Below are positions 36,284 to 45,145 of a stretch of 64,000 nucleotides of DNA, piece after piece (the first letter of the stretch is position 1; each line of letters opens with the position of its first letter). Under the pieces are notes generated by a model, which saw only the letters and a list, made by a program, of their open reading frames with translations, did not search any database and was not told the DNA's origin. Source of the DNA: Shewanella cyperi. Lineage in GTDB: Bacteria; Pseudomonadota; Gammaproteobacteria; Enterobacterales; Shewanellaceae. Location of the stretch: positions 2,623,501 through 2,687,500 of the forward strand of contig NZ_CP071501.1 of the NCBI RefSeq assembly GCF_017354985.1, written 5' to 3'. Both the position numbers and the translations under genes were made by a program.

Positions 36284-37252
36284 CTACTCTTTACTAGCAA
36301 AATGCCTCACCAGCACAATCATTACGGCGAGCATGCCACCAAGCATGGTGCCTAACACACAGATCAGCGCCCGCTTTGGTTTGGCCTTTTCTTCCGGTAC
36401 CAATGCAGGATCGATTGTCTTAAATACATACTCATCACGCACCTCGGCAAACATAATTGTCTTTGCTTGTTCTTCAATTAGTTTATATAGAATTGACCTA
36501 ATATCTGCTACGTTCGTCTGTGCTATCTGTTTATTCAAGAAATCACTACTACGAATAGCTTCTGCAACATCACGCTCTTTCATCACCTTGTTGATATCTT
36601 CAACAAGCCAGTTTACCCACTGCTGTGCTACAAATGGGGATAGATGTTCGACAGATATTGTTACCATTCCGGTATCCTTTGAGGGATTCACGCTAACTAT
36701 CTTGCTAAATTTTCTATAAGCTTCCTGCATTGACGGTTCTGGCTTGAAAGGCGCTTTTACTTCTCTTACCCATTTATTCGACTCAGCATTATATAGCTCA
36801 CTGTCATAAAGCATACTGTTATCAGCTATATTCCATTTTTCTGCGGCCATCAAATCAGGTAAAAGATCGTGCTTTTTAATAAAATCACGAGCAAACTGAC
36901 GTGACTTTATTACCTCTATAGCCATCTGCGTTTTGTCAACGCCACCTTTACGACCAAAGTTAATGCCAGCCATGCTCGCTAAACCGCCAAACTGAGAAGC
37001 TAAGGCGCTTAGGCTGCCTCCCTGTTCTTCACTTGCTGGTGCTAAAAGCGCCTCAGACTTGTAGATATTGGGTTGCATAATGGCGAAAATAACTGAGCTA
37101 ATGGCAAACACAGTAGTAATGGCAATAATAAGCCATTTTCCCTGCCAAATAACTGTAAAAAGTTCACGGAGATCGATTTCATCATCCCGCATAGCTTGTG
37201 AGATAGATTGCGGGAACTGAGCATCGGTAGAGTTTTGGATTTGCTTTGTCAT
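36284..37252 (-). CDS. wzz: Wzz chain-length determinant protein
   Basis: 322 residues. Two transmembrane helices flank a periplasmic coiled region: an N-terminal one after DDEIDLRELFTVIWQGKW (~35-60) and one at the C-terminus after KAKPKRAL (~290-312). The Wzz N-terminal motif and the Pro-Lys-Arg-Ala-rich approach to the second helix fit. It sets the modal O-antigen length with Wzy. Confidence 0.93.
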   Translation of the reverse strand: MTKQIQNSTDAQFPQSISQAMRDDEIDLRELFTVIWQGKWLIIAITTVFAISSVIFAIMQPNIYKSEALLAPASEEQGGSLSALASQFGGLASMAGINFGRKGGVDKTQMAIEVIKSRQFARDFIKKHDLLPDLMAAEKWNIADNSMLYDSELYNAESNKWVREVKAPFKPEPSMQEAYRKFSKIVSVNPSKDTGMVTISVEHLSPFVAQQWVNWLVEDINKVMKERDVAEAIRSSDFLNKQIAQTNVADIRSILYKLIEEQAKTIMFAEVRDEYVFKTIDPALVPEEKAKPKRALICVLGTMLGGMLAVMIVLVRHFASKE

Positions 37253-37311
37253 ATTATAAGGTTTCGGGTTCCAGGCTGGGTAAGAAGTGCTCTATTTTAT
37301 GCGCTCTTCCT

Positions 37312-39819
37312 TTACAACCTCGAAATTGTGGCGATTGCCACAGCTGTGTTGTAAACGATTTGAGTCACCTGGCTCCAAAGAGTCAGGTTATCTTTGTACT
37401 CTGTATCCAAGGGAACGACTATAGTATCGCCGGGCTGTATGTCCTCTGAGGTATTGAACCACAATGAACTGTCCGGCATGGCCACCGAGCCGTCAGCGCG
37501 GAGAATATAGGCGCGGTCATCATCGGCCCGCTTACGTGGTCCGCCGGCAAGTTGTAGATACTGGTCAAAGGTATATCCCAGCTTGTATCTGTGAGTACTT
37601 GGATGCTGCACCTGCCCCATGACTGAAACCGTTTGATTCTGTGGTGGGATATAAAGTGCATCCCCATCCTCAAGCTTAAGATCGGCCTCAGCAATTCCGA
37701 GTTCAATGGCGTTGATATCGACAACCAATCGCCCCAGTACCTGCACATTTTCAAGCTCTTTAAGCATGCTTTGCGCATCGGCATAACCCACAGTCACACC
37801 ATCTTTGGTCAGCGCCTTTGCAGCTATCTCGCGACGCAGTTCATCTGAGAGTTTGGCAAGTTCGGTTTGCTCTTTTTGCTTAACCGATTCGCGCAGGAAT
37901 ACCGCACTGCGAGGAGCTGCGTCCTGTGTCAGGCCGCCAGCTCTGTCGAGCACGTCTTTAAGTGATTCACCGCGTTGAATACTGTAAGTGCCAGGGAAAC
38001 GCACTTCCCCTTTTATCGTAACCCAGCGCGTTTCTTGCCAGTCAGGGAGAGTGCGTACAGTCAATACATCACGGCTCTGCAAAGCAATACTGGCTTTACC
38101 TTGGAGCACGTCTGCCAAATTGACTTGTTGATGTTCAATCAATACGCCATCTGTCTCGGATATCTGCTGCCGGGTCAATTCGGCAATCAGGGTGTAAGCG
38201 CCTTCTTCCAGACCACCGGCTGCAATCAAAAGATCGCGAATTCCTGCACCTTCGGTAATCGGATACTTACCGGGGAAACGCACATTGCCATTGATATCAG
38301 CCAGTTTTATGGCTTCCCCATAACGATTTTGTTGCCTGAGCTGCTCTATAACAGGCTCAAGCAAGGTCTCACGATCAGCATAATCAAACACAATGACACT
38401 GTCCCTTGGCTTAAGTGTCAGGTTGTCAGAGCTGCTGCCATCTGCAATGGCCTTACCAATATTGAGATGGAATAACTTGATGTCGCCTCTTTGATTCACT
38501 TCCCTGACCAATAGGCCGTAGTCCAGATCAGCATTTATCGTCAGATCGCCCCAAATGGATGGCAACAAATCGGCAACCCGCATTCCTTGCCTATATTGAT
38601 ACTTCCCTGGACGAACAACAGCACCTATCAGGGTGACTGCATTATCTACCCGGGCAGTTGCCGACTTTACCCGAACCAAATCGCCGGCCTTTGCCTGGAT
38701 GGCAAACCCGGACTCCTGGGTAAGATCAATGTTGACAATGGTTTTGGATTCATTAGTAAAGCGTTCAATGGTGCTGGCCTTTGGATAAGCGCCGGGCTTC
38801 ACGCCGCTGGCCATCTTGATTACATCAGCCATTGTCTCGCCGGATTTGACTTCATAAATAGCTGGTCGACGCACTTCACCTGTAACACTTACCAATCCCC
38901 CAACAGAGGGAATAAACACAACGTCTCCAGATTGCAGACGCAGATCACCAGAGGCGTCACCACGCAGCAGCAGGTCATACAAATCAAAGGTACCAACCAA
39001 CTTGCCGTTACGCTTTAGCTGTATGTTGCGTAGCGACCCGATTTCATTGATGCCGCCGGATACAAACAGTGCCTGGGTAATAGTCGACAGGCTTGATACT
39101 GTGTAAGAACCGGGTTTATAAGCATCACCTGCCACAAAAATACGTATGGAACGCAGCTCGCCCATGCTGATGCTGGACTGAATCCCAATCATCGATTGGG
39201 ATATTTTATCGGCAAGTAATTCCTTTGCCTCAGCAAAGCTGAGACCAACCAGGCTGATAGGGCCAAGATCAGGGAACTGAATGCTGCCATCACGGCCAAC
39301 GGTCAGCGCAAAGCTCTTGTTGTCTTTGCCGTAAAGCTGAATGTTCAGGGTATCACCGGGTCCCATACGATATTCTGCTGGTACAGGAACATCAGACACT
39401 GGAGCAAAAGTGGACGGTTCACCGGCAAATAAGTCGTAACCGAATCGCTTCAACTGCTTTTCTTTTTCTTCTTCCGAGGCTTCAACAATCTCTTCTGTTT
39501 TGGTTGCCTGATTGAAGTCGTCGGTTTCTGACTGGTTGACTACACCCTCAGATTTATCTGAGGGTTCTCCTGATTTATCAGAGAGCTCCCGGCGCGTTAC
39601 CACCTCTGGATTAACAACAGGTTTAGCAGCTTTGCTACCACCGGAAAGAATCGCGGGATCTATACCATATTGACGGGCAATGCGTTCCTGCTCTGCCTTT
39701 GGCAATTGCTTAAACTGCTCAATCATTTGTGGTGACGGAGTCAAGGCATTGGCTTGTCCCGCAACAAAAACCAGCATCGCTGTACCGGCGATAATGAATT
39801 GTTTGACTTGTTGTAGCAC
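37312..39819 (-). CDS. Large multi-SLBB polysaccharide export protein (Wza-like)
   Basis: 835 residues, about twice the usual Wza. Signal peptide cleaved after QANA (~24). A Lys/Glu-rich linker (~60-125) is followed by a poly-export domain with YRMGPGDTLNIQLYG (~155). At least six SLBB-like modules follow (each with a G-x-V-x-x-P-G-x-Y pattern, such as GEVRFPGTY and GNVRFPGKY). There is no lipobox Cys, unlike classic Wza. It is the first gene after the ops leader. No Wzb or Wzc partners are in the locus, so this may serve O-antigen or another exported polymer. The C-terminal hydrophobic segment is unusual. Confidence 0.88.
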   Translation of the reverse strand: MLQQVKQFIIAGTAMLVFVAGQANALTPSPQMIEQFKQLPKAEQERIARQYGIDPAILSGGSKAAKPVVNPEVVTRRELSDKSGEPSDKSEGVVNQSETDDFNQATKTEEIVEASEEEKEKQLKRFGYDLFAGEPSTFAPVSDVPVPAEYRMGPGDTLNIQLYGKDNKSFALTVGRDGSIQFPDLGPISLVGLSFAEAKELLADKISQSMIGIQSSISMGELRSIRIFVAGDAYKPGSYTVSSLSTITQALFVSGGINEIGSLRNIQLKRNGKLVGTFDLYDLLLRGDASGDLRLQSGDVVFIPSVGGLVSVTGEVRRPAIYEVKSGETMADVIKMASGVKPGAYPKASTIERFTNESKTIVNIDLTQESGFAIQAKAGDLVRVKSATARVDNAVTLIGAVVRPGKYQYRQGMRVADLLPSIWGDLTINADLDYGLLVREVNQRGDIKLFHLNIGKAIADGSSSDNLTLKPRDSVIVFDYADRETLLEPVIEQLRQQNRYGEAIKLADINGNVRFPGKYPITEGAGIRDLLIAAGGLEEGAYTLIAELTRQQISETDGVLIEHQQVNLADVLQGKASIALQSRDVLTVRTLPDWQETRWVTIKGEVRFPGTYSIQRGESLKDVLDRAGGLTQDAAPRSAVFLRESVKQKEQTELAKLSDELRREIAAKALTKDGVTVGYADAQSMLKELENVQVLGRLVVDINAIELGIAEADLKLEDGDALYIPPQNQTVSVMGQVQHPSTHRYKLGYTFDQYLQLAGGPRKRADDDRAYILRADGSVAMPDSSLWFNTSEDIQPGDTIVVPLDTEYKDNLTLWSQVTQIVYNTAVAIATISRL

Positions 39820-39860
39820 CAGAAATCTCCGTGATTGGTGATTGAATAAAAATCAAATTA

Positions 39861-40110
39861 GAGCGGGCTTCGCCCTGCTAGAGCGTCGCAGTGCGACTTC
39901 TAGGAACTAGGTTTCGGACATCAGAACGTTCGCAAGCTCACTTACTGAACGCTTCGCTACTGAAAAGCTGAGCACTTCGCTTTCGGATAGCTGCGCTCTG
40001 TAGGACGAAGGCCGTTCTGTAAGCCCGCTAGCGGGCGTTCTATAAGCAACGCCTTTCGCTGCGCTCTGGCAGCCACGCAATGGCGTTCTAAGCAGCCTCT
40101 GGCTGCATTC
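39861..40110 (-). repeat. Array of short palindromes in the wza leader
   Basis: At least four stem-loops lie in ~250 nt between ops and wza. They are spaced by related TTCTA/TTCTG-containing junctions (39898, 40016, 40037, 40085). This is denser than chance. It may form structured leader RNA or reflect a family of short mobile palindromes. Confidence 0.6.
39907..39962 (-). repeat. Leader repeat, first copy (wza side)
   Basis: Shares the core CAGAACGT...CAAGC.CACT..AC.GAAC.CTTCG with 36142-36199 in the wzz-wecA gap. Confidence 0.6.
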
Positions 40111-40117
40111 TTGCAGG

Positions 40118-40129
40118 CACGCTACCGCC
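40118..40129 (-). promoter_or_regulatory. ops element (RfaH recruitment site)
   Basis: The minus strand reads GGCGGTAGCGTG, an exact match to the ops element that RfaH reads in the non-template strand of paused RNA polymerase. It is ~300 nt upstream of the wza-like gene. The RfaH gene is 470 bp further upstream on the same strand. Confidence 0.88.
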
Positions 40130-40405
40130 CATGGATTTCGGCTTCCAACGTGCCATCTTAATTTTTTATCTTGCAAAACATAGACCTGCAAAGGATGCTT
40201 TAGGTTGAATAGCAAGAATTTTGTGTCACTTTACTGCATGGGAATTCAAAGAACATCACAAGTCGCCCCCCAGCACAGTCGCAGCTTTGGTGTCGCCGTC
40301 AGCACAGCGATCACCAGAACCTCAAGCCCCATTTCCGCAGATGATTACTCGGAGAGTTTCAATACGGCGCAGGGATTGTACCTTGTCGTGGCCGTAGACG
40401 TTGTA

Positions 40406-40434
40406 TAATTATCCGGCAAGCACTCTTTTTGCAA
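40406..40434 (-). promoter_or_regulatory. Possible promoter of the O-antigen operon
   Basis: Minus strand TTGCAA (40434-40429), then ~17 nt and an AT-rich TAATTA/GATAAT region (40406-40415). Spacing is acceptable, but the -10 match is only moderate. No transcription-start data can be read from sequence. Confidence 0.3.
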
Positions 40435-40600
40435 CGACTTACACACCCGACTACCCGTCAGAAAAATAGCATTCGTCAAAAAAACATCAAATATACTTAC
40501 ATCTCAACCAGTTAAGCTGGGAGAGTAAGTCAGTTTAATGACATTTATATGACAGGACAATGATCCAGTATGGCAAATGTCTTACAAATTGAATAAGCCA

Positions 40601-41104
40601 TTACGCACAAATGGATTCGATACAGGATTCAGGTACAGCCACACTTTGGAGTTGCCCCATGATGCTGAACAATACGCTGCAACGTTTATCGGCACAGGGC
40701 TCCAGAAAGACGGCCTCCAAATCCACAAAGGGGCCTTCCTTGAACCGGACCCTGTCGCCCTTCTTCAGTCGCTGCAGTTGCGGCAGCTTGAAGATCTTCT
40801 GTTCCTTGCGCTTGATAGCCCTGATAATGGCATCATCTATGGGAGTCATATCCTCGCGGCAATCCACCAAACGATATACGCCGCGGGTGGCCTGGATGCT
40901 GCGAACACTGGTCTCGAGCGGGTCGAAATAGATAAACAGATAATTGGGAAAGAGTGGCGCTTCCGATACATGGATCTGGCCATCAGGTTGCCGCACCTGC
41001 TGCCTGCACTTGGGCAGATAGGTCTCGACCTCCTGTAACATCAGGTTTTGTTGTGCCCGCGCTTCGCTGCGAGGCTTACAGTAAAGTAAATACCAGGCCT
41101 TCAT
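40601..41104 (-). CDS. rfaH: Transcription antitermination/translation factor RfaH
   Basis: About 167 residues from the ATG at 41104; the in-frame ATG at 41116 has a poorer upstream site. NusG-like N-terminal domain begins KAWYLLYCKPRSEARAQQNL and has FPNYLFIYFD. KOW region near DRVRFKEGPF. RfaH binds polymerase paused at ops, makes it pass Rho-sensitive and AT-rich sequences and links it to ribosomes. The ops site is on its own downstream side, so the regulator and its target are linked. Confidence 0.95.
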   Translation of the reverse strand: MKAWYLLYCKPRSEARAQQNLMLQEVETYLPKCRQQVRQPDGQIHVSEAPLFPNYLFIYFDPLETSVRSIQATRGVYRLVDCREDMTPIDDAIIRAIKRKEQKIFKLPQLQRLKKGDRVRFKEGPFVDLEAVFLEPCADKRCSVLFSIMGQLQSVAVPESCIESICA

Positions 41105-41476
41105 GCATACTCTCATCTTGGCTGAGTGACATCCTGTTCACGGTCGGCAATCATAGCAAAGCATGACGTCAATGAAAATGAGAAATTCTGCCGTTAGCCG
41201 TTCGACAGTATCGGCCTGCAGCTGGCGCCAAAATTGACTTTGGCGCACTTTAGAGGGTATATAGGGTGGGCTTTTTCGTATTTGAATGCGAAACTGGCAA
41301 CTAAATTATAATAAATAAGAAAACACTGATAGTGGCCAAGGAGCGGGGTGAGTGATTTTTTGAATCAATATCAAAAAGTTACAAACAACTGCCACAATCA
41401 GAAACCTTGAATGGAATACTCTTTCTGCGGAGACAATGGTCCTGCAGGCAATCACAAGCTTAAGGTGGAAGACTTA
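41105..41476. other. Divergent promoter region, rfaH and POT transporter
   Basis: About 370 bp without a gene. A perfect TATAAT at 41307-41312 with TTGAAT at 41282-41287 (19-bp spacer, long) is a weak plus-strand promoter candidate for the transporter. Nothing else is recognised. Confidence 0.5.
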
Positions 41477-42952
41477 ATGAGCGTAACAAATAACCAAGGA
41501 ACGATGCTCGGGCATCCCAAGGGACTGTTCCTGCTGTTTACAACCGAACTGTGGGAACGATTCAGCTATTACGCAATGCGCGCCATTCTGGTGCTGTATC
41601 TGGTTGACCGGGTACAGACAGATGGCGGCCACGGTCTGGGCTGGTCTCAGGCAGACGCTATCTCCCTCTATGGTACCTTCACCGGTTTGGTTTATCTGAC
41701 GCCGCTTATTGGTGGTTGGTTGGCCGACAATATCCTCGGCCAGCGCAAAGCCATTATGATCGGTGGCACCCTGATGGCGGCCGGCCAGTTTATTCTCGGT
41801 ACCCCTCACGCCTGGGTTCAGGGCATGGAGCTGGAAGCCTTCTACCTCGGCCTGGGTGTTCTTATTCTGGGTAATGGTCTGTTTAAGCCCAATATTTCGA
41901 CCATGGTGGGCGATCTGTATCAGGAAGGCGATCACAGACGTGACGGTGCCTTTACCATCTTCTACATGGGTATCAACGTGGGTGCCTTCCTGTCAGGTAT
42001 CATTGTTGGTTCGGTAGTTAACGCCTTTGACGGCAACTTCCAGGCAGGCTTTATCTGTGCCGGTATCGGTATGGTGTTGTCCCTGATAATTCAATTGGTG
42101 TTCGCTCAGAAGCTGCTGGGTGACATTGGCACTGTGCCTGCTGCCAAGCTGGAAAAACAAAAAGACATGGCCCGTGGCCAGGAACGTAAAGAGCCCCTGA
42201 CCAAAGTCGAGCGCGATCGCATCAAGGTAATTATGGTGATGGGTCTGTTCACCATTATTTTCTGGGCCGGTTTTGAACAGGCCGGTGGTCTGATGAACCT
42301 GTTCACCAACGACTTTACCGATCGCATGATCGGCAGTTGGGAAGTGCCCACTACCTGGTTCCAGTCACTGAACGCCATGTTCATCGTGATTTTTGCCCCC
42401 GTGGTCGCTTCCATCTGGGTACGCCTGGGAGCTAAAGAGCCCAACTCTCCGGTGAAGTTTGCCCTGGGTCTGGTTTTGCTGGCCACAGGCTTCCTGTTTA
42501 TGATTGGTGCCGTATTGGAAATGGGTGGCGATGCCTCTGCCAAATCCAGTATGTGGTGGTTGGTGGGTGCTTACCTGTTCCACACTCTGGGTGAACTGTG
42601 TCTGTCCCCTATCGGTCTGTCCATGGTGACCAAACTGGCTCCGCTGCGCATAGTATCGCTGATGATGGGGGCCTGGTTCCTGTTTATCGCGGCCGCCAAC
42701 AAGATTGCCGGCGTAGTGGGTTCATTCATTGGCCATGGTGGTGAAGCGGAAGAGCAACTGGCGAACGCCATGTCCATCTTCTCCGGTATTGCCATTACGG
42801 CTGCATTGTCGGGCGTTATTCTCTATTTCATGGCCGACAAACTGGTTGACTGGATGCATGGTGCCGAGAGCAAAATCCATCACACAGAGGAAGAAGCTCT
42901 GGAAGAAGAGATTGCGGTGACCGGCGATCACGAAGCGCTGAAGCGCTCTTGA
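41477..42952 (+). CDS. POT-family proton-dependent oligopeptide transporter
   Basis: 491 residues from the ATG at 41477 (AGGTGGAAG ~8 nt upstream); an in-frame ATG at 41411 lies further up. About 12-14 helices. The proton-binding ExxER-type motif is visible in ELWERFSYYAMRAILVLYLVD, and FYMGINVGAFLSG is the POT signature. It imports di- and tripeptides with protons, in the DtpA/DtpB group. Closed by a bidirectional terminator. Confidence 0.93.
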   Translation: MSVTNNQGTMLGHPKGLFLLFTTELWERFSYYAMRAILVLYLVDRVQTDGGHGLGWSQADAISLYGTFTGLVYLTPLIGGWLADNILGQRKAIMIGGTLMAAGQFILGTPHAWVQGMELEAFYLGLGVLILGNGLFKPNISTMVGDLYQEGDHRRDGAFTIFYMGINVGAFLSGIIVGSVVNAFDGNFQAGFICAGIGMVLSLIIQLVFAQKLLGDIGTVPAAKLEKQKDMARGQERKEPLTKVERDRIKVIMVMGLFTIIFWAGFEQAGGLMNLFTNDFTDRMIGSWEVPTTWFQSLNAMFIVIFAPVVASIWVRLGAKEPNSPVKFALGLVLLATGFLFMIGAVLEMGGDASAKSSMWWLVGAYLFHTLGELCLSPIGLSMVTKLAPLRIVSLMMGAWFLFIAAANKIAGVVGSFIGHGGEAEEQLANAMSIFSGIAITAALSGVILYFMADKLVDWMHGAESKIHHTEEEALEEEIAVTGDHEALKRS

Positions 42953-42973
42953 TAGGCTGAATGTATCAGTAAT

Positions 42974-43001
42974 AAAAAACGCCTCAATTGAGGCGTTTTT
43001 T
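42974..43001. terminator. Bidirectional terminator between POT transporter and RssB-like gene
   Basis: A perfect 14-bp inverted repeat AAAAAACGCCTCAA / TTGAGGCGTTTTTT with zero or minimal loop pairs A-run to T-run, so both converging genes can end here. Confidence 0.88.
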
Positions 43002-43018
43002 ATTATCTGCAACTGGCA

Positions 43019-44122
43019 TTAGAAACTGACCTGTACATAGCCACCGCTGGCGAGATCCGGTTCAAATGCCAATCCATCAAAGCGGTCTTGCAGCAGCATA
43101 GATTTGTGCTCAGGTTCACTTGTGGAGATACACAGCTTTTCACCCGGCAGCAAAGTACGGAACTGGGTACTGGGCTTGCCCCAATCCAGAACGCCAAGTT
43201 GCAAGGCATCCGGCAATGCCAAAGGACTGAGCCCTTTTTCGTTGCGAAGATAACAGCGCAGGCCATGCCCCGCCTGGGCAATCGCGGCCCGATAATGCTT
43301 GAGTTCAACCACTATGTAAATGATGTCGACTGTGATATCCAGGCCTGACTTAACCACCCTTTCATTCAAATAGCACAGCATATTGAAGGGCTCGAGCACC
43401 ATGGTACCCAAACCATTGCGCATCGCTTTTAGCTTTTGGTTCACGAAGCTGCGTAGCATTACGCCGGCAAATGCGGCGCTGTTATTCTCGGGATGAAAAT
43501 GCGCCATATAAAGCAGCAGGTGCTCACTGTCGGCCATGGTGGAATCGATAAAATAAGCGCTGATGTTGTCGCGACGATACAGGCTGTAATCTATTTGGGC
43601 CTGGGGATAAACCACGCTTGATGCAGGGAACAACTGATGTTGCAAATGCCTTGCAGCCTCGGTGCTTTGTTCCAGTAAGCGCAAGTGTTCATCCAGTTCC
43701 ATCCGTGACAGCTCATCCAATTCGGCGAATTCCTTCACCTGCTCGGTCTTGCCAACCAGACTTTGCTTGATGGACTGTTCTATCGTGTAGAGATCGGACA
43801 CCGGTTTAACCAAAAAGTCGGAAGCACCTATTCGCAGCGCTTCTACCACATCGGCCATGACGTTATTACCGGAAATCACAATGGAAGGCAGAGAGGGATC
43901 GAGACGGTACATTTCCCGCAGCATGTCCAATCCACCCAGATTGGGCATGCTGAGGTCAGCCAGAACAATATCGAAAGATTGTTGCCGAAAGCGGGCCAGA
44001 CCTTTTTCGCCGTCATCCGCTTCTATGACCAGAGCCCCTCGGCTGTCGAGGAAGGAAGCCACTATCTTGCGAAAGACAGGATCGTCCTCAACCAGTAATA
44101 CAGAGACATCATTCAGCGCCAT
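43019..44122 (-). CDS. RssB-like response regulator with PP2C-like output domain
   Basis: 367 residues. Receiver domain 1-~120 with Asp56 (VLADLSMP), a Ser (VISGNN) and a Lys (VKPVSDL). The C-terminal ~190 residues resemble a phosphatase-type (PP2C) domain but lack the metal Asp pairs (for example FIDSTMADSEH and AGHGLRC). The MADVVEALRIGASDFLVKPVSDL region is close to E. coli RssB, which delivers RpoS to ClpXP. Whether it binds RpoS here is inferred. A phosphatase role in another partner-switch is also possible. Confidence 0.75.
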   Translation of the reverse strand: MALNDVSVLLVEDDPVFRKIVASFLDSRGALVIEADDGEKGLARFRQQSFDIVLADLSMPNLGGLDMLREMYRLDPSLPSIVISGNNVMADVVEALRIGASDFLVKPVSDLYTIEQSIKQSLVGKTEQVKEFAELDELSRMELDEHLRLLEQSTEAARHLQHQLFPASSVVYPQAQIDYSLYRRDNISAYFIDSTMADSEHLLLYMAHFHPENNSAAFAGVMLRSFVNQKLKAMRNGLGTMVLEPFNMLCYLNERVVKSGLDITVDIIYIVVELKHYRAAIAQAGHGLRCYLRNEKGLSPLALPDALQLGVLDWGKPSTQFRTLLPGEKLCISTSEPEHKSMLLQDRFDGLAFEPDLASGGYVQVSF

Positions 44123-44222
44123 AACTACCCCTTAAAAGGAACTCACAGCACTGCCACCGGTTGGCTGTTATTTTTCGCTCTGACCACCATACCGGGATAA
44201 GGAAAAATGACCTTGGAATGTG

Positions 44223-44990
44223 CTATTCAAGCTCCTGCATATATTCATCCAGCAACTCATCATCATCCTGATTTGACGGAACGTTGCCATCATACACTTT
44301 GTAATCCACATGCTGGATATAAGCGTCCTTGACGAAAGTGTATGGATCAAGCGCATTGTCGAGTAACCTTTCCTGATCTATCGCTGCGGCACGGGCGTGC
44401 AGGCTTTTAAGTCCCCACTTAACCACTGACTGCCACATGGTCAACTCTGACAATGGGAAGTATAGTCCATCCACCCAATCGGATGCGAGTTCACGGGTAA
44501 CGTAGGGACCAAAAAATGGCGCCATGAAAAATGGGCCATTGGGTACGCCGTAGTAACCCAGAACTTCATTGAAATCATCCTGTTTACGTGACATGCCCAT
44601 CATGTCCGCCACATCAAAAATTCCCAGCAAACCAATGGTGGAGTTGATGGTGAAGCGACCACCGGCATTGGCAGCCCAGCCCCACTTACCCTGGAGGGTG
44701 TTGTTGACCAGCGAGCTGGGTTCTTCCAGGTTAAGCACCAGGTTATTCAGGCCACTCTTGATCGGCAAAGGCACATAATCCTTATAACCATGGGCTATGG
44801 GGCGATAAATATGTCGGTCAAGCACGTTGTAGTTGAGATCCCACATGGCACGGTTAAAGCCCTCGAACGGGTCGCGCGGATCTACATACTCAACTTTGAT
44901 TCCCTGGGCGTCGCTTTCCTTTGCGTCTTCGGCCACCACATTGGTGGCGGTCAGAATGCCCACGCATAACATCATCCATTTGAATTTCAT
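44223..44990 (-). CDS. mlaA: MlaA (VacJ)-family phospholipid transport protein
   Basis: 255 residues from the ATG at 44990, which has AAAGAGAG upstream. An N-terminal extension to 45098 is not supported. The VacJ pattern begins DPFEGFNRAMWDLNYNVLDRHIYRPIAHGY. GGRFTINSTIGLLGIFDVA and the NEVLGYYGVPNGPFFMAPFFGP block are typical. E. coli MlaA is a lipoprotein; here the signal peptide appears to be cut at VVA, and the only early Cys sits in MLCVG, so lipidation is doubtful. It moves phospholipids from the outer membrane. Confidence 0.9.
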   Translation of the reverse strand: MKFKWMMLCVGILTATNVVAEDAKESDAQGIKVEYVDPRDPFEGFNRAMWDLNYNVLDRHIYRPIAHGYKDYVPLPIKSGLNNLVLNLEEPSSLVNNTLQGKWGWAANAGGRFTINSTIGLLGIFDVADMMGMSRKQDDFNEVLGYYGVPNGPFFMAPFFGPYVTRELASDWVDGLYFPLSELTMWQSVVKWGLKSLHARAAAIDQERLLDNALDPYTFVKDAYIQHVDYKVYDGNVPSNQDDDELLDEYMQELE

Positions 44991-45145
44991 AACGCTCTCT
45001 TTGACTAAAAGTACTGCCAGCCGTTTTGGAATCGGGTTAAAGTAACCAGGTGCAGGTGTCGATAAACCGGTATGGGTCAATATTTTGTCTACCCGCACAG
45101 AGCGCTAAGGATAGCGGCCCGGACAATAAGGTCAACCGGTAAATT

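Larger units (their letters stand above)
39820..40600 (-). other. O-antigen operon leader and promoter region
   Basis: 780 bp with no credible gene. From right to left on the minus strand it holds a possible promoter (~40434-40406), the ops element (40129-40118) and a 260-nt stretch (40110-39861) crowded with short hairpins. Perfect stems include 40092-40106 (GCAGCC / GGCTGC), 40023-40036 (GCCCGCTAGCGGGC), 39885-39897 (GTCGCAGTGCGAC) and 39862-39879. The TTG-initiated frame that spans it (39907-40215) has no ribosome-binding site and is rejected as coding. Confidence 0.75.

Noticed and set aside
39907..40215. 102-codon open frame across the ops element (TTG start)
   Set aside because: The first codon is TTG with no ribosome site, there is no in-frame ATG in most of the frame, and the translation follows the palindromic repeats. 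It is better read as leader.
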